Positions 16,215 to 25,719 of a stretch of 61,766 nucleotides of DNA are shown piece by piece. Source of the DNA: Streptomyces sp. DI166 (GTDB lineage Bacteria; Actinomycetota; Actinomycetes; Streptomycetales; Streptomycetaceae); assembly GCF_900091315.1 (NCBI RefSeq), contig NZ_FLSP01000048.1:1-61766 (forward strand), written 5' to 3'. The stretch's first letter is position 1, and the number at the start of each line of letters is the position of its first letter. The notes beneath the pieces were generated by a model. That model ran no database searches, was not told where the DNA came from, and worked only from the letters and a program-made list of their open reading frames with translations. The position numbers were made by a program, and so were the translations under genes.

Positions 16215-18662
16215 TCAGCCACGCAGTGTCTCCTCCAGCTTCCGGGCCACCGCCGCCGCCTCCTCGCGGGGCAGGGGGTCGCCCTTGGCGCCGGTGACGT
16301 AGAACGCGTCCACCGCGTTGGCGCCGAGGGTGCTGACATGGGCGCTGCGGACCTGTACCCGGGCGTCCTCCAGGGCGCGGCCGATGCGGAACAGCAGGCC
16401 GGGGGCGTCCTGGGCGCGTACCTCGATCACCGTGGCCAGGCGGGAGGCGGCCGGGTGGACGGTGACGCGGGCGGGCGGGGCCACCACACCCCGGCGCCGC
16501 GGATACGCCGCGTCGCGTTCCGCGAGGCGTCCGGCGATGTCCAGGGTGCCCTCCAGGGCGCGGACCAGGTCGGCGCGCAGGCGGGCGGCCTGCGGCAGGG
16601 AGCCGTACTCGGCGGCAACCCGCCAGTTCAGCAGCAGGACCGAGCCCTCGACGCCGTCGGGGAGGTCCATGGCGCGCAGCTCGGCGGTGCGGACGGTCAG
16701 GCGGTGCATGGCGAGGACGCCGGCCACGGCGGGCAGCACGCCGGGCTGGTCGGGTACGGCGATGAGCAGCTCGACGCCGAGCGGCTCGGGGTCGCCGGAG
16801 GGCTGGTCGTCGGCCGGGGGCTCGGTCTGGGCGCGCAGGGCCAGTACGGGGCTGCCGGTGGCGACCGACTCGATGGCGAGCCGTTCCTGCTCGGCGGTCG
16901 GCGCGGCGGCCTCTGGCTCCTCGGGGATGTCCCCGGCGAGCAGCGCGGAGACGCGTTTGACCAGGTCGGCGACGAGGGAACCGCGCCAGGTGGACCAGGC
17001 GGCGGGCCCGGTGGCCAGGGCGTCTGCCTCGGTGAGCGCGTGCAGCAGCTCCAGGGTGCCCTGGGTGCGGACCGCGTCGGCGACCGAGCGGACGGTGGCC
17101 GGGTCCTCCAGGTCGCGCCGGGTGGCGGTGTCGACGAGCAGCAGGTGGTGCCGTACGAGGGTGGCGAGTACGGCGGCGTCCTCGCGGTCGAAGCCGATGC
17201 GGGCGGCGACGTCGCGGGCGATGATCTCGCCGGCCACCGAGTGGTCGCCGGGCCAGCCCTTGCCGATGTCGTGCAGGAGCGCGGCGACCAGGAGCAGGTC
17301 GGGGCGGTGCACGCGGCGGGTGAACTCGGAGGCGCGCACGGCCGTCTCGATCAGGTGCCGGTCGACGGTCCAGATGTGCACGGCGTTGCGCTGGGGGCGG
17401 CAGCGCACCCGCTCCCAGTCCGGCAGCAGGCGGGTGATCAGGCCCTCGGCCTCCAGCGCCTCCCAGACCTCGACGGTGGGGCGGCCGGAGCCGAGCAGGG
17501 TGACGAGCTGTTCGCGGGCCTCGGCGGGCCAGGGTGTGGGCAGGGGGCGGGTGGTGGCCGCGAGGCGCCGTACGGCGTGCAGGGAGAGGGGCAGTCCGGC
17601 CTGGGCGGCGGCGGCCGCGGCGCGCAGGGGGAGCACGGGGTCGCGTTCGGGGCGTGCGGCGCGGGCGAGCACCACCTCGCCGTCCTGTTCCACGACGCCC
17701 TCGGCGAGCGGTGAGCGCTCCGCGGTCTGCTTGCCGCCGCCGAGCATGGCGCGCAGCCGGGGCCGCACGGCGCGCGAGCGCAGCACGCGCTGCACCTCGC
17801 GCCAGGTGACGTCGCTGGCGTAGGAGATGACGCGGGCCGCCTCGTACACCTGGCGGAGCAGGGTGTCGGCGTCCAGCAGGCCCATCTCGGCGGCAACCTG
17901 GTCCTGCTCCTGGAGCGCCAGCCGGTCGGTGGCGCGTCCCGTCGCCAGGTGCAGGGCGTCGCGTACATCGAGCAGCCGGCGCCGGGCGTCGTCGAGGCCC
18001 TCGCGCGGGGCGTCGGCGAGCCAGGAGGCGGCGACGGCGCGCAGGATGGTGGCGTCGCGCAGGCCGCCGCGGGCCTCCTTGAGGTCGGGTTCGAGGAGGT
18101 ACTGCAGTTCGCCCTGGCGCTCGGCGCGTTCGGTGGCCAGTTCCAGCAGTTCGGGCAGGCGCCTGGGCGCCTGGTTGCGCCAGTCGGCCAGGACGGCGGT
18201 GCGCAGTGAGGCGGTCAGGCCGAGGTCGCCGGCGATGTGGCGGGCGTCCAGCAGTCCGAGCTGGACCTTGAGGTCCTCCCCCGCCGTCTTGCGGGCCTCG
18301 GCGGGGGTGCGTACCGAGTGGTCGAGGGCGAGGCCCAGGTCCCAGACCGGGTACCAGATCCGGTCGGCCAGGGCGGCGACGGCGTCCGCGTCGCCGCCGT
18401 CGTGCAGCAGGAGCAGGTCCAGGTCGCTGCGCGGGGACAGCTCGCCCCGGCCGTAGCCGCCGACGGCCACCAGGGAGACCCCGCGCATGCCCTCCGCCCC
18501 GGCGGCGAACAGACCGGTGAGCCATTCGTCGGTCAGCTCCGCGAGGGCGGTACGGCGCGGCGGCCCGGACCGCGCCCCCTCGGTGAGGAGGCGCAGCCGG
18601 GCCGCCGCGTAGCCGCTGGGTCCCGAGTCATCTGCTTCTTTCCGCATGTCCGTACTCGTCAC
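16215..18662 (-). CDS. glnD: PII nucleotidyltransferase/nucleotidyl-removing enzyme GlnD
   Basis: The protein has 815 residues. The nucleotidyltransferase site is VAVGGYGRGELSPRSDLDLL (about 65-85), with the paired aspartates. An HD-hydrolase domain in the middle has LLHDIGKGWPGDHS. Two ACT domains close the protein (PLGVELLIAVPDQPGVLPAV and VIEVRAQDAPGLLFRIGRAL). In Streptomyces this enzyme adenylylates GlnK rather than uridylylating it. It ends the amtB-glnK-glnD operon, 38 bp after glnK. Confidence 0.95.
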   Translation of the reverse strand: MTSTDMRKEADDSGPSGYAAARLRLLTEGARSGPPRRTALAELTDEWLTGLFAAGAEGMRGVSLVAVGGYGRGELSPRSDLDLLLLHDGGDADAVAALADRIWYPVWDLGLALDHSVRTPAEARKTAGEDLKVQLGLLDARHIAGDLGLTASLRTAVLADWRNQAPRRLPELLELATERAERQGELQYLLEPDLKEARGGLRDATILRAVAASWLADAPREGLDDARRRLLDVRDALHLATGRATDRLALQEQDQVAAEMGLLDADTLLRQVYEAARVISYASDVTWREVQRVLRSRAVRPRLRAMLGGGKQTAERSPLAEGVVEQDGEVVLARAARPERDPVLPLRAAAAAAQAGLPLSLHAVRRLAATTRPLPTPWPAEAREQLVTLLGSGRPTVEVWEALEAEGLITRLLPDWERVRCRPQRNAVHIWTVDRHLIETAVRASEFTRRVHRPDLLLVAALLHDIGKGWPGDHSVAGEIIARDVAARIGFDREDAAVLATLVRHHLLLVDTATRRDLEDPATVRSVADAVRTQGTLELLHALTEADALATGPAAWSTWRGSLVADLVKRVSALLAGDIPEEPEAAAPTAEQERLAIESVATGSPVLALRAQTEPPADDQPSGDPEPLGVELLIAVPDQPGVLPAVAGVLAMHRLTVRTAELRAMDLPDGVEGSVLLLNWRVAAEYGSLPQAARLRADLVRALEGTLDIAGRLAERDAAYPRRRGVVAPPARVTVHPAASRLATVIEVRAQDAPGLLFRIGRALEDARVQVRSAHVSTLGANAVDAFYVTGAKGDPLPREEAAAVARKLEETLRG

Positions 18663-18700
18663 CCGGCGACTCCCGTCTTTACTTCTCTGCTTGCTTCCGT

Positions 18701-19039
18701 TCAGAGCGCGTCGGGGCCGCGCTCGCCGGTGCGGACCCGGACGGCCGTCTCGACCGGCAGGGACCAGACCTTGCCGTCACCGATCTTGCCGGTTCGGGCG
18801 GCCTTGACGATGACGTCGATCAGCTGCTCGGCGTCGTCGTCCTCGGCCAGGACCTCGATGCGGATCTTCGGGACCAGGTCCACGGTGTACTCGGCACCCC
18901 GGTAAACCTCGGTGTGGCCGCGCTGCCGGCCGTAGCCGCTGGCCTCGGTGACCGTCAGGCCGTGCACTCCGAAGGCCTGGAGGGCTTCCTTGATCTCGTC
19001 GAGCCGGTGGGGCTTGACGACGGCGGTGATGAGCTTCAT
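18701..19039 (-). CDS. glnK: PII signal protein GlnK
   Basis: The protein has 112 residues, starting MKLITAVVKPHRLDEIKEAL. The T-loop tyrosine is at position 51 (EVYRGAEYTVD), the residue modified by GlnD. The C-terminal signature GKIGDGKVWSLPVETAVRVR is present. PII senses ATP/ADP, 2-oxoglutarate and nitrogen status and binds AmtB. The start overlaps the amtB stop by four bases (ATGA). Confidence 0.97.
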   Translation of the reverse strand: MKLITAVVKPHRLDEIKEALQAFGVHGLTVTEASGYGRQRGHTEVYRGAEYTVDLVPKIRIEVLAEDDDAEQLIDVIVKAARTGKIGDGKVWSLPVETAVRVRTGERGPDAL

Positions 19040-20322
19040 GCGTCAACCTTCTTGTTGTCACCGGCCGGGGCGCTCGGCGCGGGCGTGGCGGAGGAGGAGG
19101 AGATGTGGGATCCGGCCGCGCTGCTGAAGTCGTATGCAGTCTCCGCGTGGGCGGCCTGGTCGATGCCCGCGATCTCGTCGTCCTCGGAGGCACGGAAGCC
19201 GATGGTCTTCTTGATCAGGAAGGCCAGGATCCAGGTGACCACGAAGGTGTAGCCCATGACCGCGAAGGCACCGATGGCCTGCGAGAGGAACTGGGCGCCG
19301 CCGCCGACTCCGTTGATGGCGAGGAAGCCGACCATCAGGGTGCCGATGAGGCCGCCGACGAGGTGGACGCCGACGACGTCCAGGGAGTCGTCGTAGCCGA
19401 GCTTGTACTTGAGGCTGACGGCCCAGGAGCAGACCGCGCCGGCGACGACACCGATGAGCATGGCGCCGAAGGCGTTGACGTGGCCGCCGGAGGGCGTGAT
19501 GGCGACGAGACCGGCGACGGCACCGGAGCAGGCACCGAGGGTGGTGAAGGCGCCGTGGCGGATGCGCTCGTAGACCAGCCAGCCGATGACGGCGGCGGCG
19601 GTGGCGATCTGGGTGTTGACCGCCATCATCGCGGTGGTGCCGTCGACGCCCAGCTCGGAGCCGGCGTTGAAGCCGAACCAGCCGAACCACAGCATCGCGG
19701 TGCCGAGCAGGACGAGCGGCAGGTTGTGCGGCCGCATCGGGTCCTTCTTGAAGCCGACCCGCTTGCCGACCACGAGGACCGCGGCGAGGGCGCCGATACC
19801 GGCGTTGATGTGGACCGCCGTACCACCGGCGAAGTCGATGATGACCGGGTCGAGCTGGGCCAGCCAGCCACCGCCCCAGACCCAGTGGGCGACCGGGAAG
19901 TAGACCACGGTGACCCAGAGGGCGATGAAGATCATCCAGGAGCTGAACTTGACGCGGTCGGCGAGGGCGCCGCTCATCAGGGCCGCGGTGATCACGGCGA
20001 ACAGCATCTGGAAGAGGACGAAGGCGAAGACGGAGATCTTGTTGCCGGTGAAGCTGTCCATCGTGCTGCCGGCGTTGATGCCCTTCAGCCCGATCAGGTC
20101 GAGGTTGCCGATGAAGCCACCGACGTCACCACTGAAGGCGAGGGAGTATCCGTACAGCACCCACAGAATGCTGACGATGCCCAGCGAGATGAAGGACATC
20201 ATCAGCATGTTGAGGACGCTCTTGGAGCGCACCATGCCGCCGTAGAACAGGGCCAGGCCAGGCGTCATCAACATGACGAGCGCTGCACTGATCAATACGA
20301 ATCCGGTATCTGTGCCGTTCAA
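19036..20322 (-). CDS. amtB: Ammonium transporter AmtB
   Basis: A TTG at 20322 is taken as start (residues LNGTDTGFVLISAALVMLM) because GAGGAG lies ten bases before it and homology begins there. The ATG at 20403 is only 18 bp past the GlnR box and probably upstream of the transcript start. The 428-residue protein has about eleven membrane spans and the Amt signatures DFAGGTAVHINAGIGALAA and DDSLDVVGVHLVGGLIGT, with the pore histidines. It takes up ammonium in nitrogen limitation and is gated by GlnK. Confidence 0.95.
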   Translation of the reverse strand: MNGTDTGFVLISAALVMLMTPGLALFYGGMVRSKSVLNMLMMSFISLGIVSILWVLYGYSLAFSGDVGGFIGNLDLIGLKGINAGSTMDSFTGNKISVFAFVLFQMLFAVITAALMSGALADRVKFSSWMIFIALWVTVVYFPVAHWVWGGGWLAQLDPVIIDFAGGTAVHINAGIGALAAVLVVGKRVGFKKDPMRPHNLPLVLLGTAMLWFGWFGFNAGSELGVDGTTAMMAVNTQIATAAAVIGWLVYERIRHGAFTTLGACSGAVAGLVAITPSGGHVNAFGAMLIGVVAGAVCSWAVSLKYKLGYDDSLDVVGVHLVGGLIGTLMVGFLAINGVGGGAQFLSQAIGAFAVMGYTFVVTWILAFLIKKTIGFRASEDDEIAGIDQAAHAETAYDFSSAAGSHISSSSATPAPSAPAGDNKKVDA

Positions 20323-20420
20323 TGCCGGTATCTCCTCGTCTTGGATACGGCCCCGTGCGGGCGAAGCCTGAGCGGATTGAGGGGTGGGCCGGTTATGCGC
20401 CATGAGATTGACGCAGCGCG

Positions 20421-20458
20421 GTTTCGGTAGAAGCCCCTCGTTGTTTCGCCGCCGTGAC
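20421..20458 (-). promoter_or_regulatory. GlnR-type operator upstream of amtB
   Basis: Read on the minus strand: GTCAC-n6-GAAAC-n6-GGGCT-n6-GAAAC. The published GlnR consensus is two alternating a-sites (GTnAC) and b-sites (GAAAC) at six-base spacing. Three of the four sites match here and the third is weak. The box ends about 98 bases before the amtB start, a sensible place for nitrogen-responsive activation of amtB-glnK-glnD. Confidence 0.75.
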
Positions 20459-20640
20459 GAAGGCACCGTGTGTGTTACGCGTCGATGAACTGCCGGATTG
20501 AGGCGGTCTCGATCGTTATCGTGGCGCAACCTTCGCAGGAAGGTATGGACCGGCCGCGGGCGGCCTTCCGATGACCTGGCATGGGGGAGCCGAGTCGGGC
20601 AGTTCGGGAGGGCCGGCCGCGGCCGGGGTTCATGGGGTGA

Positions 20641-22122
20641 TCAGACGGCTTCCGCGGTCTCCGGGAGCTCCACGGCGAGCCGGTCGGTGAGGTCGACGAT
20701 CTCGTGGACGTCACCGAAATCGCGTACGGCCGTGTCGACCGTTTTGCGGATACGGGTGTTGACGCGCTCGGAGCGGACCTTCTTGGCGATCCGCATGGCG
20801 TCGGTGGCGTACGCCGCGCTGCGCTCCGGCTCGCGCTGGAGGAGGTGGACGGTGGCCATGCCGATGAGGTTGAGGGCGTAGGAGCGCTGGTGCTCGCCGT
20901 CCTGGGCGAAGAGGTCGACGGCCTTGGTCATCAGCGGTTCGGCCAGGGAGGCGTAGCTGGGGCTGCGGCCCGCGACATAGGCGAGGTCGCGGTAGGAGTG
21001 GGAGTTCTCTGCGTACAGCTCGGCCTCGGAGAAGAAGCGGATCCAGTCGGGGTCGGGCTCGTCCCACTCCCCGGCCTCGGTGAAGGTGTCCTCGGCCATG
21101 CGCACCGCGCGCTTGCACTTGCCGGGCTGGCCCATGTTGGCGTAGGCGCGGGCCTCCATCGCATACAGCATGGCCTGGGTGCGCGGGCTCGCGCAGTCGC
21201 GGCTGCCGTACTGGGCGAGGTGGATCAGTTCCAGGGCGTCGTCGGGGCGGCCGAGGTGAATCATCTGGCGGCTCATGCTGGACAGCACGTAGGAGCCGAG
21301 GGGGCGGTCGCCGGCCTCCTTGGCGGCGTGCAGCGCCAGGACGAAGCACTTCTGGGCGGTGGGCTGGAGGCCGACGTCGTAGGACATCCAGCCGGCCAGT
21401 TCGGCGAGTTCGGCGGCGACCTTGAAGAGTTTGCGGGAGGTGGTCTCGGGGTGGGGTTCCTGGAGCAGGTCGGTGACCTCGTGGAGCTGGCCGACGACCG
21501 CCTTGCGGCGCAGGCCGCCGCCGCACTGGGCGTCCCACTGGCGGAACATCACCGTGGTGGACTCCAGCAGGTCCAGCTCGGGCTTGGAGAGCCGGCCGCG
21601 GCGGAGCGGGGCGGGGGGCTCGGGTTCGCTGCGGGGGGCGGACGGGGCCGGGACCAGCCAGCGCTGCATGGGTTCGATGAGGGACGGGCCCGCGGACAGG
21701 CCCAGCGAGGTCCCGAGGAAGCCGCGCCGCGCCAGCATCAGGTCGCTGCGCGAGAACTCGCTGAGCAGGGCCACGGTCTGCGGGCCCGTCCAGGGAAGGT
21801 CCACGCCGGACACCGAGGGTGACTGACGGGCGGCGCGCAGGCCGAGGTCCTCGACGGAGACGACACAGCCGAACCGCTCGGAGAACAGCTCGGACAGGAT
21901 CCGCGGGATCGGCTCGCGCGGGTTCTCGCCGTCCAGCCAGCGGCGGACCCGCGAGGTGTCGGTGGAGATGTGGTTGGCACCCAACTGACGGGCCCGGCGG
22001 TTGACTTGGCGGGCGAGTTCGCCCTTCGACCAGCCGCTGCGCACGAACCAGGACGTGAGCAGTTCGTTCGGGCGTTTGTCAGCGTTCGTAGCGTTCGTGC
22101 CGCTTCCGCTGGTGCCGCTCAC
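20641..22122 (-). CDS. nsdA: NsdA, negative regulator of differentiation and antibiotic production
   Basis: The GTG at 22122 (VSGTSGSGTNATNADKRPNE) is the start, giving 493 residues. An N-terminal helix-turn-helix-like segment (WSKGELARQVNRRARQLG, then DTSRVRRWLDGENP) is followed by a long region of helical TPR-like repeats (about 230-470). The match to NsdA rests on this architecture and on its place between amtB and the primase-like gene and ftsY, as in Streptomyces coelicolor. There, loss of nsdA increases sporulation and antibiotic output. Direct DNA binding is not established by anything seen here. Confidence 0.88.
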   Translation of the reverse strand: MSGTSGSGTNATNADKRPNELLTSWFVRSGWSKGELARQVNRRARQLGANHISTDTSRVRRWLDGENPREPIPRILSELFSERFGCVVSVEDLGLRAARQSPSVSGVDLPWTGPQTVALLSEFSRSDLMLARRGFLGTSLGLSAGPSLIEPMQRWLVPAPSAPRSEPEPPAPLRRGRLSKPELDLLESTTVMFRQWDAQCGGGLRRKAVVGQLHEVTDLLQEPHPETTSRKLFKVAAELAELAGWMSYDVGLQPTAQKCFVLALHAAKEAGDRPLGSYVLSSMSRQMIHLGRPDDALELIHLAQYGSRDCASPRTQAMLYAMEARAYANMGQPGKCKRAVRMAEDTFTEAGEWDEPDPDWIRFFSEAELYAENSHSYRDLAYVAGRSPSYASLAEPLMTKAVDLFAQDGEHQRSYALNLIGMATVHLLQREPERSAAYATDAMRIAKKVRSERVNTRIRKTVDTAVRDFGDVHEIVDLTDRLAVELPETAEAV

Positions 22123-22579
22123 TGGAAGCCCCCATCCCTTGGACCACTTGTCACCGAGTGCGCCAAGCCCTATCAGAATGCCGGTAAATACGGCCGCCCG
22201 TCCGGGAGTTCTCACCCTTCGAACGGAAAGCCGAGTTGCCTCCGGCATACCCACGAGTGCATGTGCCCCCGGGAGTCGTGCACTCAAAGTAATCCTACGA
22301 TCACCCGTCCAGCCATGGCGTTCGCGGAAACGCCACCATTCGCCACCCCTTCGAATGAACTCACGGACGGCTCCGCACGATTCACTTGACATAGACAGAC
22401 CGGGAGTGGGCGGAGCGATGCACCCAGGGGCGCGCACCGTCGGGCGCACGACCCGGGATGCTTCCGAGCGCCGCCTGGAATGCGTGGAGGCGGGCCCGGA
22501 AGAGCGCAGGGTGAACACAGAGGGTCACGTTCCGCATCCGCGTCGTAACCACCGGCGCGCCGGGCCCGTTGGAGGGGGC
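22123..22579. other. Divergent intergenic region between nsdA and the primase-like gene
   Basis: The 457 bp hold no supported gene. An inverted repeat, gagtgca/tgcactc (22255-22261 and 22279-22285), lies about 135 bp upstream of nsdA. A TTGACA lies at 22386-22391 on the plus strand, but no -10 sits at the right distance. Both genes should have their promoters here. Confidence 0.5.
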
Positions 22580-23236
22580 ATGGGCTTCACGATCGCCGGC
22601 ATCCGCGACATCCGCTCCGGCACGCGCCGACGCGGCCGTTCGTCGGAGTGCACCGCCGTCGCCGAGTTCACCGGTCTGTGGGGCTGGGACGTGGTGCCGG
22701 GCGCGCGTGCGGCGGCGGGCTCCTGCTCCTGCGGCCGCGCGGACTGCCGCACCCCGGGCGCCCACCCCCTGGACTTCGCCCCCGTGGTCCCGGCGGGCGC
22801 CACCCTCGACGAAGTGACCCGCGCCTGGGCGGAGTTCCCGGGCGCCGCGGTGATGCTGCCGGTCGGCGGCGCGTTCGACGTGATCGAGGTCGCCGAACCG
22901 GCCGGGCGCCGCGCGCTGGCCCGGCTGGAGCGGATGGGCCTGCCGGTCGGCCCGGTCACCGCCACCCCCGACGGCCACGCGCACTTCTTCGTCGCCCCCG
23001 GCGCCGCCGCCGAACTCCCCGAGCTGCTCTACCGCATGGGCTGGGACGACCCGGCCTCCCTGAGCCTGCGGGGCCTGGGCCCCGGCGACCACATCACCGC
23101 CCCGCCGTCCGACCGCGGCGGCCTCGGCCCGGTGCGCTGGCTGCGCTCCCCCGACCTGGACTCGGCTACGAAACCCCCGGCGGCCCGCCTGCTGCTCGGC
23201 ACGCTGGCGTACGTGGCGCACCGCTCGCGCGCATAG
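22580..23236 (+). CDS. Bifunctional primase/polymerase N-terminal-like protein
   Basis: The ATG at 22580 (MGFTIAGIRDIRSGTRRRGR) follows GGAGG and gives 218 residues. It resembles the N-terminal prim-pol domain seen in actinobacterial and plasmid primases: GWDVVPGARAAAGSCSCG, a Cys cluster CSCGRADCRTPGAHP, and GGAFDVIEVAEPAGRRAL carrying an Asp. It lacks the helicase part of full plasmid primases and the usual paired catalytic acids are not clear. It may be a non-catalytic relative. The gene is a constant neighbour of nsdA and ftsY in this genus. Confidence 0.72.
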   Translation: MGFTIAGIRDIRSGTRRRGRSSECTAVAEFTGLWGWDVVPGARAAAGSCSCGRADCRTPGAHPLDFAPVVPAGATLDEVTRAWAEFPGAAVMLPVGGAFDVIEVAEPAGRRALARLERMGLPVGPVTATPDGHAHFFVAPGAAAELPELLYRMGWDDPASLSLRGLGPGDHITAPPSDRGGLGPVRWLRSPDLDSATKPPAARLLLGTLAYVAHRSRA

Positions 23237-23254
23237 CGTTTCCCGTACGTACGA

Positions 23255-23297
23255 CGAAGCGCCCGCCCCCCGGTCGGACCGGGAGGCGGGCGCTTCG
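23255..23297. terminator. Bidirectional terminator between the primase-like gene and ftsY
   Basis: The arms cgaagcgcccgcc and ggcgggcgcttcg pair perfectly, with further weak pairing around ggtcggacc, between two convergent genes. Confidence 0.85.
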
Positions 23298-23317
23298 CAC
23301 GGATGGGTATGCGGGTG

Positions 23318-24529
23318 TCACTCCCCGATAAGGGCGTCAACGAACGCCTCCGGCTCGAACGGGGCCAGGTCGTCCGCGCCCTCGCCCAGGCCGACCAGCT
23401 TGACCGGCACGCCCAGCTCGCGCTGGACGGCGATCACGATGCCGCCCTTGGCGGTGCCGTCCAGCTTGGTCAGCACGATGCCGGTGATGTCCACGACCTC
23501 GGCGAAGACCCGCGCCTGCACCAGACCGTTCTGTCCGGTCGTGGCGTCCAGCACGAGCAGCACCTCGTCCAGCGGCGCGTGCTTCTCCACGACCCGCTTG
23601 ACCTTGCCCAGCTCGTCCATGAGGCCGGTCTTGGTGTGCAGCCGCCCGGCGGTGTCGATGAGGACGACGTCGGAGCCCAGCTCCTTGCCCTCCTTGACCG
23701 CGTCGAACGCGACGGAGGCCGGGTCGCCGCCCTCGGGGCCGCGCACGGTGTGGGCGCCGACCCGCTCGCCCCAGGTCTGGAGCTGGTCGGCGGCGGCGGC
23801 ACGGAAGGTGTCGGCGGCACCGAGGACGACGCTGTTGCCGTCGGCGACCAGCACCCGGGCGAGCTTGCCGGTGGTGGTGGTCTTGCCGGTGCCGTTGACC
23901 CCGACGACCATCACGATGCCGGGCTTGCGGTCCTCCGGCTCGGTCCGCACGGTGCGGTCCATGTCGGTGCCGACCAGCTTGAGCAGCTCCTCTCGCAGCA
24001 GGCCGCGCAGCTCCACGGGGGTGCGGGTGCCGAGCACCTTCACCCGCTCGCGCAGGCCGTCGACCAGCTCCTGGGTGGGCTGCACACCGACGTCGGCGGT
24101 GAGCAGGGTGTCCTCGATCTCCTCCCAGGTGTCCTCGTCCAGGTGCTCGCGCGAGAGCAGCGTGAGCAGACCCTTGCCGAGTGCGTTCTGGGAGCGGGAG
24201 AGCCGGGCGCGCAGCCGCACCAGGCGGCCCGCGGTGGGCTCGGGGACCTCGATCTCGGTCGGCGGGAGCTCCTCGACGACCGGTGGTTCCTCGACGGCGA
24301 CCCCGGTCGAGCCGTCGGGTAGGTCCACCTCCTCTATCGTCCGGCGCGGCTCGTCGCGCGGCGTCTCGGCCTCGTCGCCGACGTGCGGCTCGGCCGGAGG
24401 GGCGGTGATGTCGGGGGCTGCGGGGGGCGGCGGGGGCAGCTGCTTCTTGCGCCGGCTGCCGACGACGAGCCCGCCGAGCGCGCCGAGCACGACCACGGCG
24501 ATGACTACAGCAAGGATGACGATGTCCAT
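23318..24529 (-). CDS. ftsY: SRP receptor FtsY
   Basis: The ATG at 24529 gives MDIVILAVVIAVVVLGALGG, so the 403-residue protein has an N-terminal membrane span. An acidic linker, rich in Pro, Glu and Asp, follows to about residue 100. The NG GTPase domain has VVGVNGTGKTTTTGKLARV, LIDTAGRLHTKTG and LTKLDGTAKGGIVIA. It pairs with Ffh to dock ribosomes at the membrane. The membrane span is typical of actinobacterial FtsY, whereas E. coli FtsY lacks it. Confidence 0.96.
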   Translation of the reverse strand: MDIVILAVVIAVVVLGALGGLVVGSRRKKQLPPPPPAAPDITAPPAEPHVGDEAETPRDEPRRTIEEVDLPDGSTGVAVEEPPVVEELPPTEIEVPEPTAGRLVRLRARLSRSQNALGKGLLTLLSREHLDEDTWEEIEDTLLTADVGVQPTQELVDGLRERVKVLGTRTPVELRGLLREELLKLVGTDMDRTVRTEPEDRKPGIVMVVGVNGTGKTTTTGKLARVLVADGNSVVLGAADTFRAAAADQLQTWGERVGAHTVRGPEGGDPASVAFDAVKEGKELGSDVVLIDTAGRLHTKTGLMDELGKVKRVVEKHAPLDEVLLVLDATTGQNGLVQARVFAEVVDITGIVLTKLDGTAKGGIVIAVQRELGVPVKLVGLGEGADDLAPFEPEAFVDALIGE

Positions 24530-24634
24530 AACGGGTCCAGTATCAGCCATGGAGTACGACGACACCGCTCTGGATGTCTGACACACCGTCAGCTAACGTC
24601 CTCCCCCACACCCGCCCGGTGAAGGGGGACCCCC

Positions 24635-25603
24635 ATGCCCGTCACGGTCGTCCGCTTCAACCTCGTCGCGCCCGGCGCGACCCCCGCCGAGCTGTCCGCG
24701 CGCTACAGGGCCGCCCTGGAGATGGCCGCGTACGCCGACGAGCACGGCGTGACCACGGTCCAGACGGAGGAGCACCACGGCGTCGACAACAACTGGCTGC
24801 CGTCCCCGTTCGCCTTCGCGGCGGCGGTCTTCGGCGCCACCGAGCGGATCGCGGTCACGGTGTCGGCGGTGATCGGCCCGCTGCACGACCCGCTGCGGCT
24901 GGCCGAGGAGGTCGCCGTACTGGACCTGATCAGCGGCGGCCGTCTGGTGACGGTGGCCGGGATCGGGTACCGCCCCGAGGAGTACGCCCTGTTCGACGTG
25001 GACTGGAAGCGGCGCGGCAGGCTCCAGGACGAGCTGCTGGAGACCCTGCTGAAGGCGTGGACCGGTGAGCCGTTCGAGTACCGGGGCCGTACGGTACGTA
25101 TCACTCCGCGCCCGTTCACCGAGCCGCACCCGCTGCTGCTGGTCGGCGGCTCCTCCAAGGCCGCCGCACGCCGGGCCGCCCGGCTCGGCCTGCCGTTCTT
25201 CCCGAGCGCGCACCTGCCTCAGCTGGAGGCGTACTACAAGGAACGGCTGACCGAGTACGGCACCGAGGGCTGGACGATGATGCCGGCCGCCGAGACGCCG
25301 CTGCTGCACGTCACCGAGGACCCGGACCGGGCGTGGGCCGAGTACGGCGGGCACTTCCTGCACGAGGCGCGCACGTACGCCTCCTGGCAGTCCGGGGACA
25401 TCCGCTCGGCCGTCCGGTCGGCGGCGACCACGGTGGAGGAGCTGCGCGCGGAGGGCGTGTACCGGATCGTGACGCCGGACGAATGCGTGGCGCTGGGCCT
25501 GGACAACCTGGTCCTGCATCCGCTCGCCGGCGGCATGCCCGAGAATGAGGGGTGGCGCAGCCTCAGGCTGTTCTGCGAAGACGTACTGCCCCGGCTCACC
25601 TGA
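24635..25603 (+). CDS. LLM-class (luciferase-like) flavin/F420-dependent oxidoreductase
   Basis: The protein has 322 residues from the ATG at 24635 (GGGG upstream). The bacterial luciferase-type TIM barrel is shown by VTTVQTEEHHGVDNNWLPSP near the start, RLAEEVAVLDLISGGRL and LLLVGGSSKAAARRAARLG. In actinobacteria most of this superfamily use F420 or FMN to oxidise or reduce small molecules; the substrate is not deducible. A cofC gene for F420 synthesis lies in the same window, though not nearby. The gene is monocistronic between ftsY and glcP. Confidence 0.82.
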   Translation: MPVTVVRFNLVAPGATPAELSARYRAALEMAAYADEHGVTTVQTEEHHGVDNNWLPSPFAFAAAVFGATERIAVTVSAVIGPLHDPLRLAEEVAVLDLISGGRLVTVAGIGYRPEEYALFDVDWKRRGRLQDELLETLLKAWTGEPFEYRGRTVRITPRPFTEPHPLLLVGGSSKAAARRAARLGLPFFPSAHLPQLEAYYKERLTEYGTEGWTMMPAAETPLLHVTEDPDRAWAEYGGHFLHEARTYASWQSGDIRSAVRSAATTVEELRAEGVYRIVTPDECVALGLDNLVLHPLAGGMPENEGWRSLRLFCEDVLPRLT

Positions 25604-25719
25604 CCTGAACCGGGGCAGTACGCGTCCCCAAAGGGACGAGGAGAGGGGCAGCGGGGACTTGGCCCTTCTCCTCGGGCTTGTGGGGAGTCCCCTCGGGCTC
25701 GTGGGGAGCCGTGCGGGAC

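Noticed and set aside
22386..22391. TTGACA as a -35 box for the primase-like gene
   Set aside because: No A/T-rich -10 lies 16-19 bp downstream; the expected position is GC-rich.
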